Source: Lactuca virosa
Lineage: Eukaryota > Streptophyta > Magnoliopsida > Asterales > Asteraceae
DNA length: 64,000 bases
Reading direction: 5' to 3'
NCBI GenBank assembly: GCA_928212115.1
Contig: CAKMRJ010005745.1
Span: forward strand, 98,477,892-98,541,891
Of the stretch, positions 11,347-22,241 are shown piece by piece. Position numbers and translations under genes: made by a program. Every line of letters begins with the position of its first letter. Position 1 is the stretch's first letter. Below the pieces are notes generated by a model that saw only the letters and a list, made by a program, of their open reading frames with translations, did no database searches and was not told where the DNA came from.

Positions 11347-12664
11347 TCAGATCAGAGCACTCGCTTCTCTACGGCTCAGGGCATTGGCTACCACATTAGC
11401 CTTGCCAGGATCATACAAAATCTCACATTTATAGTCTTTCACTACATCTAACCACCTCCTCTGTATCATATTTAGGTTGGGATGATCCATAATGTATATC
11501 AGGCTCTTATGTTCCGTGTATATGGTACATCGGACACCATAAAGGTAGTGGCGCCAAATCTTGAGTGCGAATACCATCGCCCCAGCTCCAAATCATGGGT
11601 GGGATATCTCGTCTCGTGAGGCTTCAGCTGCCTCGATGCATATGCTATCATGTACCCCCTCTGCATCAAAACGGCACCCAACCCCGAAATGGATGCATCA
11701 CAGTAGACTATAAAGTCCTCTACTCCATCCGGAAGGGATGGCACTGGAGCTTCGCATAATCTCTGGCGAAGAGTCTCGAATGATATCTGCTGCCCAGGGC
11801 CCCAAGCAAAGATAACACCCTTTCTGGTCAATTTGGTGAGAGGATCAACAATCTTGGAGAAATCTCTGATAAACCTCCGATAGTAGCCTGCCAGACCCAG
11901 AAAACTCCTGATCTCGGATGGGGACCTTGGCACCTCCCACTGCATGACTACCTCGATCTTGGCCGGGTCGACCAAAATCTCATTCTGGTTAACAAGGTGT
12001 CACAAGAACTAGACCTCTCGTAACCAGAAATCACACTTGGAGAATTTCGCATAAAGCTTCTCCATCCTCAACACTCAAAGAATCTCCCATAAATGCTCCT
12101 CGTGTTATTCCTTAGACCTCGAGTACACTAAAATATCATCGATGAACATGATCACAGACCGATCCAACATGGCCCTACACATCCGGTTCATGAGGTCCAT
12201 GAATGCTGGCGGTGCATTGGTGAGCCCGAAAGGCATCACCACAAACTCGTAAAGCCCATAACGAGTCTGAAAGGTCGTCTTTTGGATATCCTCCTCGCAG
12301 ACCCTCATCTGATGATACCCAGATCTCAAATCAATCTTGGAAAACCAAGATGCTCCCTACAATTGATCGAATAAATCGTCGATCCTCGGTAGTGGATAAC
12401 GGTTCTTGACCATCAACTTGTTCAACTCCCGGTAATCGATGCACACCTGATGTGAACCATCCTTTTTCTTGACAAAAAGGATCGGCGCTCCCCACGGTGA
12501 GCTACTCGGTCTAATGAACCCATCCCCAGCAGCACTTGAAGCTCCGAGGATAACTCCTGCATCTCGGGCGGCACAAGACGATAAGGTGCCTTGGCAATAG
12601 GCACCGCCCCCAGAATCAGATCGATCCGGAACTCCACCTGTCTCTCAGGAGGCACACCCGACAA
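11347..12664 (-). pseudogene. Gypsy F reverse transcriptase and RNase H
   Basis: The RT spans about 12664-12030, with APYRLVPPEMQEL, then YGLYEFVVMPFGLTNAP and the catalytic box FIDDILVYS near 12110-12140. RNase H follows at about 11790-11350, with FIVYCDASISGLGAVL and a C-terminal DPGKANVVANALSR. Together they would copy element RNA into DNA in the cytoplasmic particle. Frames change at about 12530 and between 12105 and 11975, and RNase H is shifted again near 11560, so at least three lesions break it. The order protease-RT-RNase H-integrase is that of Ty3/Gypsy. Confidence 0.88.
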
Positions 12665-12780
12665 TTCCTCGGGAAAAACATCCTGGAACTCACATACTAG
12701 GGGAAATCGGAAACAGAACTTGGCCTCTCAGTGGCTACCAGCGTATCAATCACATATGCTAAAAAGCCCATGCATCCCTG

Positions 12781-13224
12781 CTATAGACTCTGTCTTTCCC
12801 TGGCGGCAGAGCAGAAAGCTGATCCCGATCTAGTTCCCTTGCTATAAACAGTAAGTACTCCCACACTAGGGTCTAGTATGGTCACCATCTGATGCTCACA
12901 GTCAATCATGGCTCCAAATCGACTCAACAAATCCATGCCCACTATGACACAGACATCACGCATCGCTATCGGCACCAGATCTATCGGAAAATCAACACCA
13001 AAAATCTCTAAAACACATCCCTAGAATACATCGGTGGCATAAACCGCATGCTCATCAGCTATAGAAACCCCCAACGGTCGACTCAACGCCTCACGTCTAA
13101 CACTAATGTGACGACTAAACGATAAGGACACGAAAGATCGACTCGCACCCGAGTCAAATAACACCAAGGCAGGCACAAAATTCACAAGAAAAGTACCTAT
13201 ATAAACACAGTATAAGCATAACAA
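12781..13224 (-). pseudogene. Gypsy F aspartic protease
   Basis: The active-site block LVLFDSGASRSFVS (DSGA) lies near 13165-13125, and the later IVGMDLLSRFGAMIDC, typical of retropepsin-like proteases of plant Gypsy elements, lies near 12940-12890. It would cleave the gag-pol polyprotein. A stop around 13021 and a frame change near 12975 split it. It lies between the gag zinc knuckles and RT as expected. Confidence 0.85.
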
Positions 13225-13268
13225 ATCTCAAAATAACATGAATAAGGAGATATGTACCAGCAACAACG

Positions 13269-13808
13269 TCAGGTGCTGCACAGACCTCCTCTGCAGTCAG
13301 CTGTAATGCTCTCCCACAAGCTCTCTAAGCCTCGGCCTTCACCGGTCGGCCATCGGTAACGCGCAAAGAAGCAAGAGTAGAAACCTGCGCTGATCCCTGA
13401 GGGAGCTGAGGACACTCGGCCTTCCGGTGGCCTGTCTAGTTGAAATGAAAGCAAACCACAAATCCCTTGGGTCAGTCCTTCGCCATATGCCACTCCTTGC
13501 CACATTTGTAGCAAATCCCTGCTCGGCAAGATCCCTCATGACTCTTGTCGCACTTTCCACAAGTGTGGCCCTTCTGGCCTCCTGCTCTCGTATCAGCGGG
13601 CTTAGCCCTCTTCGTCGCCAGCTGCGAATGGACTAGTCTCATGTCTCTTCCCTGAGACTCTCCCTCCTCTCTGGTCTGAATCTCCAGCTCAATCTCTCTC
13701 CTCCTGACATTGGTCTGTAACATAGCCAATGTCCGATATGATGAGTTCGCCATGAACTCCCGAATATCTCTCCTCAAAATGCTCAAGTACCGGCTCACAC
13801 ATGCCTTC
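13269..13808 (-). pseudogene. Gypsy F gag C-terminal half with zinc knuckles
   Basis: After RYLSILRRDIREF, the end of the retrotransposon gag domain, come a charged linker and CCHC knuckles: CGKCDKSHEGSC, CYKCGKEWHMAKD and a decayed HFN.TGHRKAECP. These bind element RNA. Overlapping frames at 13269-13560 show one or more frameshifts. The upstream half of the same gag resumes at 16910, beyond the LTR inserted at 13809. Confidence 0.85.
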
Positions 13809-16800
13809 TGTCACAACTAGCATTTTTGCAAGGACATTCTACTCTCATGTAATTATTCCCTTAGTGTAATAACTTGTACACTAAGAGAAAATCATGCTCT
13901 ATGCTCATTTAAATACACCTCATGTGTTCAACTAAGAGTCTGAATACCCTAAGAATCCCGGTTTGAATCCATATTGGACTAGGATTTCCTTATTGGGCCT
14001 AATGGACCAATAAGCATCCAAATCAACCATTTTGGGCTTGGAAACCCTATTTGGATTCTAAATGGACCCAATTCACAAATCTATGACATTTTGGACCATT
14101 TGGGCTTAGAATGATTCATTTTAACCCTAATGGGCCTTATTGGGCCATAACAACTCCAATTAACCTTAATGGACTCTAGAACCCATTCTTTTATACTATT
14201 GGGCTGTGAGATACCCTAAAGGCCCAATGGGCCTAAAAATATCATTTGGGCTCCAAAAATTCGATCAAGTTAAGAGAAGGCCCAAATTCCCTCAATTCCT
14301 TTCTCCTAACCAAAACTCTCGGCCCATCTATAAAAAAAGGGGGGGGGGAGTTTAACAAAGGTTGCTTAAGAGATGACACCTCCCTAATATCTAGAGGTTA
14401 ACCAATCACAAATCTCATACTTCTAGGACTCTAAACCTTCATCTAATAACCTTATTTCACATCACTCTTCTTCTCCTTCATAATCTCGGCCAAGGTGCTC
14501 CTCCATTTTCACCTTCAAATCACAAGATTTCTCTCTAGAACTACAAACAAAATCCATCCATTCTCCCTAAAATTTTCGTGTGTGCTTGTGAGAGTCCAAG
14601 GATAATCCATCAAAGATCCATTCATTTTGGTAAGTTATCATCATTCTAAATTGATTTGGTTTCATTCCATGTTAAAATCCACACTCTTAAACATTTTATT
14701 TCATGATTCATGTTCCTTAGAACACCTTAAATTCGAAAAACCTCTTCAAGGGAGCTTGTAAGGCCGAAAACCCCTCTAATCTTCATCAAGAACCAAAATC
14801 TTCAAAGCAATGTGAGTTCATACCCCCTATTTTCGATTTTTACTTGGTTTTGGGGGAGAATACAAGTTGCTTTATGTAGATCTATGTGTATATGCATGAA
14901 TATGTGTGTTTTTCATGACTTATTTGGTGATTATGTGCTATTTACTTCATAAATCTAAAAATATGTTAAGAATATTAAGTTTATCACTTGGGTCTACATG
15001 AAAACCTTGAGAAAAGTATGTGTTATCACATATAATACATGTAAACTACTAGATCTGGGATTTATACACTTAAAATAGTAAAAATGAGTGTTGTGTCGCA
15101 AGATCTATAAACTAAACTAAAAAATCAGCCCTTCACAGAAAAGTTTTGGTCCAATCTCGAACTGTTTTGACCACCTAAATAACTACTCTCACGTTTTCAT
15201 ACGATTTTTCTACAATTTTTGGCGAATTTTACAAAACTGCCTATCAGATTTGAAATAATTTCGGACCAGCCTGTGAAGGTGAGCAATTTCACACTTGTTA
15301 GAAGCCATTAAAAATTATGAGAAAAATTGTGAACAAAGTAGACAAAATTTCCAATCATCCAGAATTTACGGATCCAAATTTCGACTTACGATGATTTTTC
15401 TACAAATTTTCCAACATCTAGGTCCGAAAAGCCCAAAACCAGAAAAATGTGTGATTTCACAAATATCAAGCCAAAAATGATATTTTGACAAAAATGGGTT
15501 TAAAATGTTATTTTTACCAAAAACTAGTCATAAATACAAGTTTTGAACAAAATGGGGACTAAAGTGTTATTTTACTAAAGTTGGGCCTTAATTGTAAATT
15601 TTTGGCTAATTGGGCCAATAACGTCATTTTTACAAAAAGTGGGCCTTTTATACTATTTTAGTGAATAATGGAACCAAAACCAAGAACAAACAAATAAACG
15701 GATTGATTTTAATCAGTTTTAGGTTATCGGGCTTTAATGGCCCATTTATATGTTTGATAGGTCCTGAACACTATGTAATTGTTTATTGGGCCTCACTGAC
15801 CCATTAACATGTGCGACGGACCTTGGATACTATTTGCGTGCTATTTGGGCCTGTAAATGCCTTACATGTGAAATGGGCCTTAGTTGTCCTTTTACATATA
15901 TTTCGGGCCCATGTTATATAATCTCATTCCAATTGGGCCTTGAAATGATTTACATGTTTAGCGATGCCTTAGTGGTTCACTTACATGGTTCATTGGGCCT
16001 GGAATGAGTTTATACTTTTCTTCGCGTAAATTCGATTAAGGAGCTAGTGAGTTTTGTCGGTTGACACCTATTAAGTGTACGATCATAGCCTGTAGTTATA
16101 ATCTGAGTCTCTTGGAGGGAGAGCGGGGATTTGTGTATAGATCTATACGGGGATGACACCCCACACCTGAGCTGTTCGCTACAGTTAGACTAACTCAGTC
16201 TAGGGTCACGAAAACCTTATTCTATTTTTCGTCGGCGTCCAACAACGCTAAGACAAGCGAAATTATCATTATTTAGTATGGTTATGACGACTCACTTAGA
16301 GGAGTTAACGTTATGAAGTTTACGGAAGACCATTCTATTTTCTCTTGGATTACTCGGAAACATACTCTCACTGGTACTCAACCTCGGGGGTTGGTATGGC
16401 AGCATTCTCTTTTACAGACAACATCGGGTTGTCTAGGGACATTCTCTTTACATTCTCTCTACATTCTCTTTACCCTTTTATTCAAACAAACAATAACATA
16501 CATGCATTAATACAAGATCTGACACAAACATACTAAACAGTTCTCAGAAAATATAGGATTTTCTGGTGGTTTCAAAGTTATACAAATCATTTTCACAAAC
16601 ATGCTTATGAACTCACCAACATTTTTATGTTGACCTTTTTAAATTAACTTGTATTCTCAGGAAACCGTTGAAGCAGGATGAGCGAAACAAACTAATGGAT
16701 ATTTTGTTATATTTTGTTTCATCATACTCTGACTATTTTCGCATGTAATATTCAAATACAATACTCGATGTAAACAATGAATGCTGTTATATTACATGTG

Positions 16801-16909
16801 TGATGATGATGATGTTATGTTTCAATTATATACTCTGTAATGATACTACAATGTTGAAAGTCACACCAAGCCCCCGGACGTTTACGCCGTCTGGTTCGGG
16901 GGTGTGACA
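13809..16909 (+). mobile_element. 3.1 kb solo LTR (J) inserted in Gypsy F gag
   Basis: It starts TGTCACA and ends TGTGACA, a perfect 7-bp inverted repeat, and its 3' end carries the CGGACGTTTACGCC block of the D-family LTR. Flanks are CCTTC (13804-13808) and CATTC (16910-16914), a 5-bp target duplication with one mismatch. No PBS, PPT or coding domain lies inside, so it is a solo LTR, read in plus sense. It contains many TGGGCC words in two clusters (about 13990-14290 and 15580-16000) and a CTATAAAAAAAGG(G)n block at 14328. Gag continues on either side. Confidence 0.85.
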
Positions 16910-17541
16910 CATTCTCCATAGACACGTGCTCAGGGCAGAACAATGCCCTCTCATGAAACATCATTGTAATCTCTGACACTGTTTCTGTCTTCTGCTTGAG
17001 TGACAGAAACTCCTGGGCCAATCATTCCCTCTCCACATGGGGAACATACTCGTCTCTGAATAACTGGGTAAACCTCTCCCAAGTCATTGCAGCATGGTCT
17101 GCAGGAGTAAAATCAGTTGTCACGAACTTCCAACAGTCCTTCGCTCCCAAGCGAAGCTGGTTCAGTGCAAACCGAACTCTCAAGTGCTCCGGGCATGAAC
17201 ACGTATAGAAACATCCCTCAATGTCGGAGATCCATCTCATAGAAGAAATTAGGTCCTGAGTCCTGTCAAACTCCGGTGGCTTCATGTTGCTAAACTCTCG
17301 AAACAACAATGAGCCACCCCCCATGTGGCCTCGCAGCTGCTAGGGCTGCGGTGGTTGCAGCAACAGCAGCCTCTGTGACAGCAGCATATCGCTCATCAAA
17401 AGTCTCAACCAGTGTGGTCTTAATAGAACCGAACATCTCTGGTATGGCCTCCCTAATAGCTGCGGCCACCTCCTCAGCAATGATCATGTAGATCTCCTCG
17501 TCACTAGTACCACCACCCCTGTGGTTGATGGTAATCACCAT
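16910..17541 (-). pseudogene. Gypsy F gag N-terminal half
   Basis: The start at 17541 (MVITINHRGGG) is preferred to the in-frame ATG at 17565 because that opening is typical of plant Gypsy gag. An alanine-rich helix follows, then the gag domain (MKPPEFDRTQD, WISDIEGCF, RVRFALNQLRLGAKDCW, WERFTQLFRDEYVP). It is broken by a frameshift near 17310 and a stop at about 17022, then continues with AQEFLSLKQ to the LTR boundary at 16910. The antisense ORF at 17521-17907 is a shadow. Confidence 0.85.
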
Positions 17542-18218
17542 AGTCTCTCTAAAATACAAAAACATAAATTATTAGGGACTGGCTCAAGCACACACTCGAT
17601 TACCCACCCCTACATGCTCTTTAGTATCCTAAGGTTCTTACTTGGGTCGCATTCAGATCTGGTGCTTTCAGTAGTACGGGCCCAATACTACCTTCCACAC
17701 CAACCCATAGTCGCCCCAAGTCCTCCTCCTAGGATCCTAATTCACAAGTACTCTATCCCTCACGGATATCAAACTACTCTCTCAGTAGATTCCTCGAATG
17801 TACATCTAGGTATCTATCCTAGATTATTCATTGACTCAAAACACTCTCTAAAAGATTCCTTCCCTGTACCCCCTACTCAGCATAGACACAGAGAAAATAG
17901 CAGATAATATCAATAAATAGCATCCCCCCTAGGCTAAGGTATCATGAATCATGCAACTCTAGCTCTAAATTCCAGAATTTCCTAGCCTATCATCTAACAT
18001 GCAACTCTAATATCTCATAAATATCTCATAATATAAACAAGTAGGGTATTTTGGGAAAACACCATTCGGACTTTGGCTGATTGCACACACTGCTTCATCT
18101 TGTTTCCCCTTAAAATCTTTTGCTTGTTTAGAAAATCATTTCTTTTTAGAGAAATTTTCTCAAATCCTTAGTTTGAGTCCAAACATACCCGAGGGTACAT
18201 CCGAATCCCTCAAACCAA
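17542..18218 (-). other. Gypsy F leader
   Basis: This is the untranslated region between PBS and gag. It resembles, in reverse, the leaders at 44871-46115 and 46116-46284: TTTGAGGGATTC after the PBS, GTGCAATCAGCC, and GGTGTGGAAGGTAGTATTGG near 17700. Confidence 0.7.
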
Positions 18219-18232
18219 GGCTCTGATACCAA
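18219..18232 (-). promoter_or_regulatory. Primer-binding site of Gypsy F
   Basis: The minus strand reads TTGGTATCAGAGCC, a perfect complement of the initiator tRNA-Met 3' end, two bases inside the LTR end at 18235. Confidence 0.9.
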
Positions 18233-18234
18233 CT

Positions 18235-19868
18235 TGTAACACTCTAAATTTTCAAACAAAATTTTTCATTTTTAATTCCCCACAAAGCACAGTTTAATAT
18301 CTCATACTCAAATCATAATTGTCTCAAAACACAATCACAAAAACTATTTGACTCATATCCCAGAGTCCACAAAACATAAATCAATAAGTTGGTGTGTAGA
18401 ATCATGCCAACGCCTTCCCGCGATCCTGAGATGTTCTGAAACACATTTCACACAACACTGTAAGCACAAAGCTTAGTGAGTTCCCCAAAATACCACATAC
18501 AAATAATTAGCCTCTCATGGCTATATCTTGATAAGGACCCCCCCGGTCATGTGTCTCAGTGAGGACCCTCCAGTCTCACAGCTCGGGTTGGACCCTCCGG
18601 TCCTAACTCAATAGGGCACAGAATAATATATAGCATAAATCACAAAGACAAAATGCATAACATATCACATAGCTCAGTATAAGCACATAAGACCCTCTGC
18701 TTAATAACTCAGGAAAGACCCTCCGATCATACAATATTACCACTCAGGTAAGTATAGTGACAAGGCTCACCTTGTAAAGTAGAGCAATATATCCAATACC
18801 CGAACTGCCGGTCTAGACTCCGCCTAACATATATCACATTTCCCTCTATTTAACAATTAATATTAACAACTCCCAAAAGGTGTTAGGCTAAATTCATTTA
18901 CTAAACCCTAGAAGGGTAAAAGAGCATTTTACCCCTCAAAGGTCTCCAAAGTCCACAACTTGACCAAAACCCTAAAAGTCAACACCCAGCGCGTACGTTG
19001 GGCGTACAGTCAACCATGCATGCATTGGGGTAGCTCAGGCTACGCTCCCCAGATTTCTTCTTTTCACTCTTTTAGTCTTAATCCGTTAAGACCATTGCTA
19101 CTACTTCAGATCTAGGCTGACTAAGGTCCATTACTCCATAAAGTTGGTGACTTTAAGCCTTAACATGGCTGGACAAGTCTAAATATCATAAACTCTCATC
19201 CTTTACTCACAAAGGTCCTCATATCTCATGCATGGAGAGATCTTGACGACCAATATCTCATTTTTATGAGTCCAAACAACTAGAAACACCTAAATGGACA
19301 TGTATGATGCTTTGGAGTTCACAAAACTCATAAAGCTTCAAGCTTGGGACATAGAAATCCTAAGAATGGACCAAAACATGAACTAATCAAACAACGAGAA
19401 AGTTTTGAGCTTGATACCTCTGAATGATGCACCAACCACAGAGAAACTCAGTTCCAAAAGCTTGGACACCAACTCTTCTTCCTTCAAACTCATTCTTCAC
19501 AAGAGAATTCCATAAGAACACTCAATAAGCTCATAATTGCTCTCACAAGCTAAGGAAACGAGATTTAGGGTTTAAGGGAAGTTGGAGTCTGTAAATGGTG
19601 GCTAGGAATGAGGCCATCATGTTCCTTAAATAGGGACACACAACACAATTAGGGTTTTCACTCTGAGCCTAGTACGCCTAGCGTACCCTCTGGTATGCGC
19701 AGCGTACTAGGTGGCATCTGTGTGCATAATATGCACATGAGTACGCTGAGCATACACAAGCGTACTCCCCGCGTACTCATCTGCCACCTTTTTCTTAATT
19801 AAGGGCTAGCTTTGACAATTCAATAAAGGTAAGGGTTATCGATACATACCTTATTTCGGGGTGTTACA
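18235..19868 (-). mobile_element. 5' LTR of Gypsy F (1634 bp)
   Basis: The plus strand begins TGTAACAC and ends GTGTTACA, a perfect inverted repeat, adjacent to the PBS. Features shared with other Gypsy LTRs here are the GTAAGCACAAAGCTTAGTGAG block (18451) and a tract of TTGACC/GTCAAC words at 18955-19015. Its family-specific word is GTACGC/GCGTAC (18990-19010 and 19670-19780). The right target flank is CAAAT (19869-19873). It inserted into Copia S. Confidence 0.85.
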
Positions 19869-20615
19869 CAAATGATTGGATCTTTGCTATACTTAACTTC
19901 CACTTGCCCCGATATCATGTTTGTTGTGTGCTATTGTGCCAGATTTAAAGCCAACCCAAGAGAACCTCACATGTTGGCAGTCAAGAACATATTTCGGTAT
20001 CTGAAGCGAACTACTTCTCTCAGACTTTGGTATCCTTCGAATTCAATATTCTTTGTACAAGCAAATTCCGATGCTGACTTAGGCGGATGTGGACTTTGTC
20101 GGAATAGTACAACAGGGGTATGTCATTTTCTGGATGGAAAACTTGTAATTTGGCAATCTAAGAAGTAGACTTGTGTCTCTTTATCCACCGCTGAAGCTGA
20201 ATATATTGTTGCTGCATCATGTACATCACAAGTAGTATGGATTCAGAACCAACCTAAGGATTATGGAATTAATATGAAGAGAATCCCTCTATGTTTTGAT
20301 TCCGAAAGAGCAATCAGAATCTGCCATAATCCAGTGCTACACTCAAAGACGAAACACAGTTCATTGAGATATCATTTCATAAAGGATCATGTCGAGGATG
20401 GTAATATTGAAGTTCATTTCGTTAGATCCTCAGATCAATTGGCCGACATCTTCATAAAAGCCTTACATGAACCTGTGTTCAATCGAATTTTACAAGGGCT
20501 AGGAATGATTGAAGTTGACTCAGTTCCGAAATCCTTTTCGAAATTGAAATTTACTGTTCATGTTCCGAATAGTTCCGAACTTCGGAACGTTTCGGAATTC
20601 ATTTTCAAATTCTGA
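19869..20615 (+). pseudogene. Copia S (Sirevirus-like) RT C-terminus and RNase H, truncated
   Basis: It opens in the RT thumb (MIGSLLYLTSTCPDIMF; KNIFRYLKRT), followed by the Copia RNase H: D in NSDADLGG, E in STAEAEY, then a CFDSERA block and the terminal LADIFIKAL. RNase H removes element RNA from the hybrid during reverse transcription. A TAG at about 20166 interrupts it right after IWQSKK, where the family reads straight on. All upstream pol and gag are missing because Gypsy F inserted here. It is followed by a long spacer and an extra ORF, the Sirevirus layout. Confidence 0.85.
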
Positions 20616-22128
20616 TTGGTTACGAGCTTCGGAATGTATCGGAATCTACTGTTCATCGGATTTTTGGAATGTTTTGTATCCTTTGTACACTAAGTCTCTT
20701 CCATTTTTTTCCGAGATTCGGAATGATTCAGAAGTTACTGTTCATTTCTGTTTTATTTTTTAGAAAATCAAAAATTACAAAAGTATTTGTCTTTATTTCT
20801 GTTTTATCTTTTTCAGAAAATCAAAAATAACAAAAATATTTATTTTTGTAAAGCTAATGTTTTCTTTTCAGGGTAGCAATTTTTTATATCAATTCAGGAT
20901 AACGGGGAAGGTATAATTCCGAATCTTTATACTAGATAAGTGTCCCTAGAAGCATGCTGCTGCATGTTGCCCCAAGCCTCTGAGACTCTATGTTTGATGC
21001 CTTAATGAAACTTTCATTCCAATCGTTTCTTCCCAATCAGGTTATTCATTCACATAAGTCATTGAGCTACCTTACTCTTCTCACAATGAGTTAAGAGTTG
21101 ACTGTTTTGTCATTCTTTTATAGCAGAGGTACACTTTTTTCTTCGGAACCAATATACAAATTCTCCATCTATTTCGTGTTCATAAGCGTAACCCTTACCA
21201 ATGAGGTTTATGGTTACATAACATCTGTGTTTATAATCTTGAAATCGTTATTACCACGATTTTGAGTGAGACCCAAAATCCGAAACCTATTTCTGAATTG
21301 ATGGTGAACAATCAAATGTTCTAGATATTTTCACCAAGGAATTGTCGAATAAAACCTTTTTGGTTTCTAGCATTATACTCTGAAATCTCATTTCTCTTTT
21401 TGAGTGATCCTAATGAAATGCTCTCTACCCAAGACATTTCTTCCCAAATGATCCAGGTTTTTAATTTTTTTTTAAGATTTCCATCACATCCAGTCACTTA
21501 AAGTATATCCAAAGCTTACTTGTTTTTCTGGCTACACCAGTCAAACAAGTACTTCTTTCAGATCTTTAGACTTATGTTGAGTTTCGGAATCTGGCTGAAG
21601 CTTAGCCACCCATGAAGCCTATTAAAAGAAGCCTTTCACAGTTTCTTATAAGACTAGTGATTATACTTCAACGGGATACCACACAAGCACTTCAAAGTCT
21701 CTCTTGACTCAGAAGGAAGAGATCGTTGCCCAGGATCCATCTGCTTTTCATGTCAATTTTATTTGACATTACAGATCCCCTAAAATTAATTTGCTTTATT
21801 CTTTATCTTTGGCACACTCTTGCAGAAAAATCCTTATTATTTTTCCAAGTCTGGTTCTATATTCCGAATGGTTACTTTCATACTAAGAACATGTCATAAT
21901 CTTAAAGTTGGTCAATTGGTTGCTGATCCCGAAATTGTCAAATCCGAAACGACAGTTTATTGGATATAAGATTTCAATCAGGCGTGAATTTTTGAAAATT
22001 CCTGACATCACGCGTGTCTGTTACAATGGCGTCTGATACATTAATGAGTTGTTACAAGGTTCAAGGCTACTTTTACGGGGTACGGGAACGTTTAACGACG
22101 CTTTTCTCTCACCACTTATCACTTACCA
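20616..22128 (+). other. Copia S spacer between pol and the extra ORF
   Basis: This is AT-rich DNA without a sustained frame. TTCCGAA/TTCGGAA words are frequent at 20560-20740. I see no separate inserted element; it appears to be the element's own noncoding spacer. Confidence 0.5.
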
Positions 22129-22140
22129 TATAAAAAGGGG
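22129..22140 (+). promoter_or_regulatory. TATA-like box before the Copia S extra ORF
   Basis: TATAAAAAGGGG lies about 110 bases before the ATG at 22242, at a typical TATA-to-start distance once a short 5' UTR is allowed. Whether it drives a separate transcript is inference. Confidence 0.4.
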
Positions 22141-22241
22141 TATTTAAACGGTTTTCTCTCAAAGAAAAAATTATTCTAGAAATCAGTTACAACGAAAACC
22201 ACCAATTCTATCTACTGTTCATCGTGTTCTTCACCACAACT

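Noticed and set aside
17521..17907. 128-codon ORF on the plus strand
   Set aside because: It is a shadow of the Gypsy F leader and gag start on the other strand.
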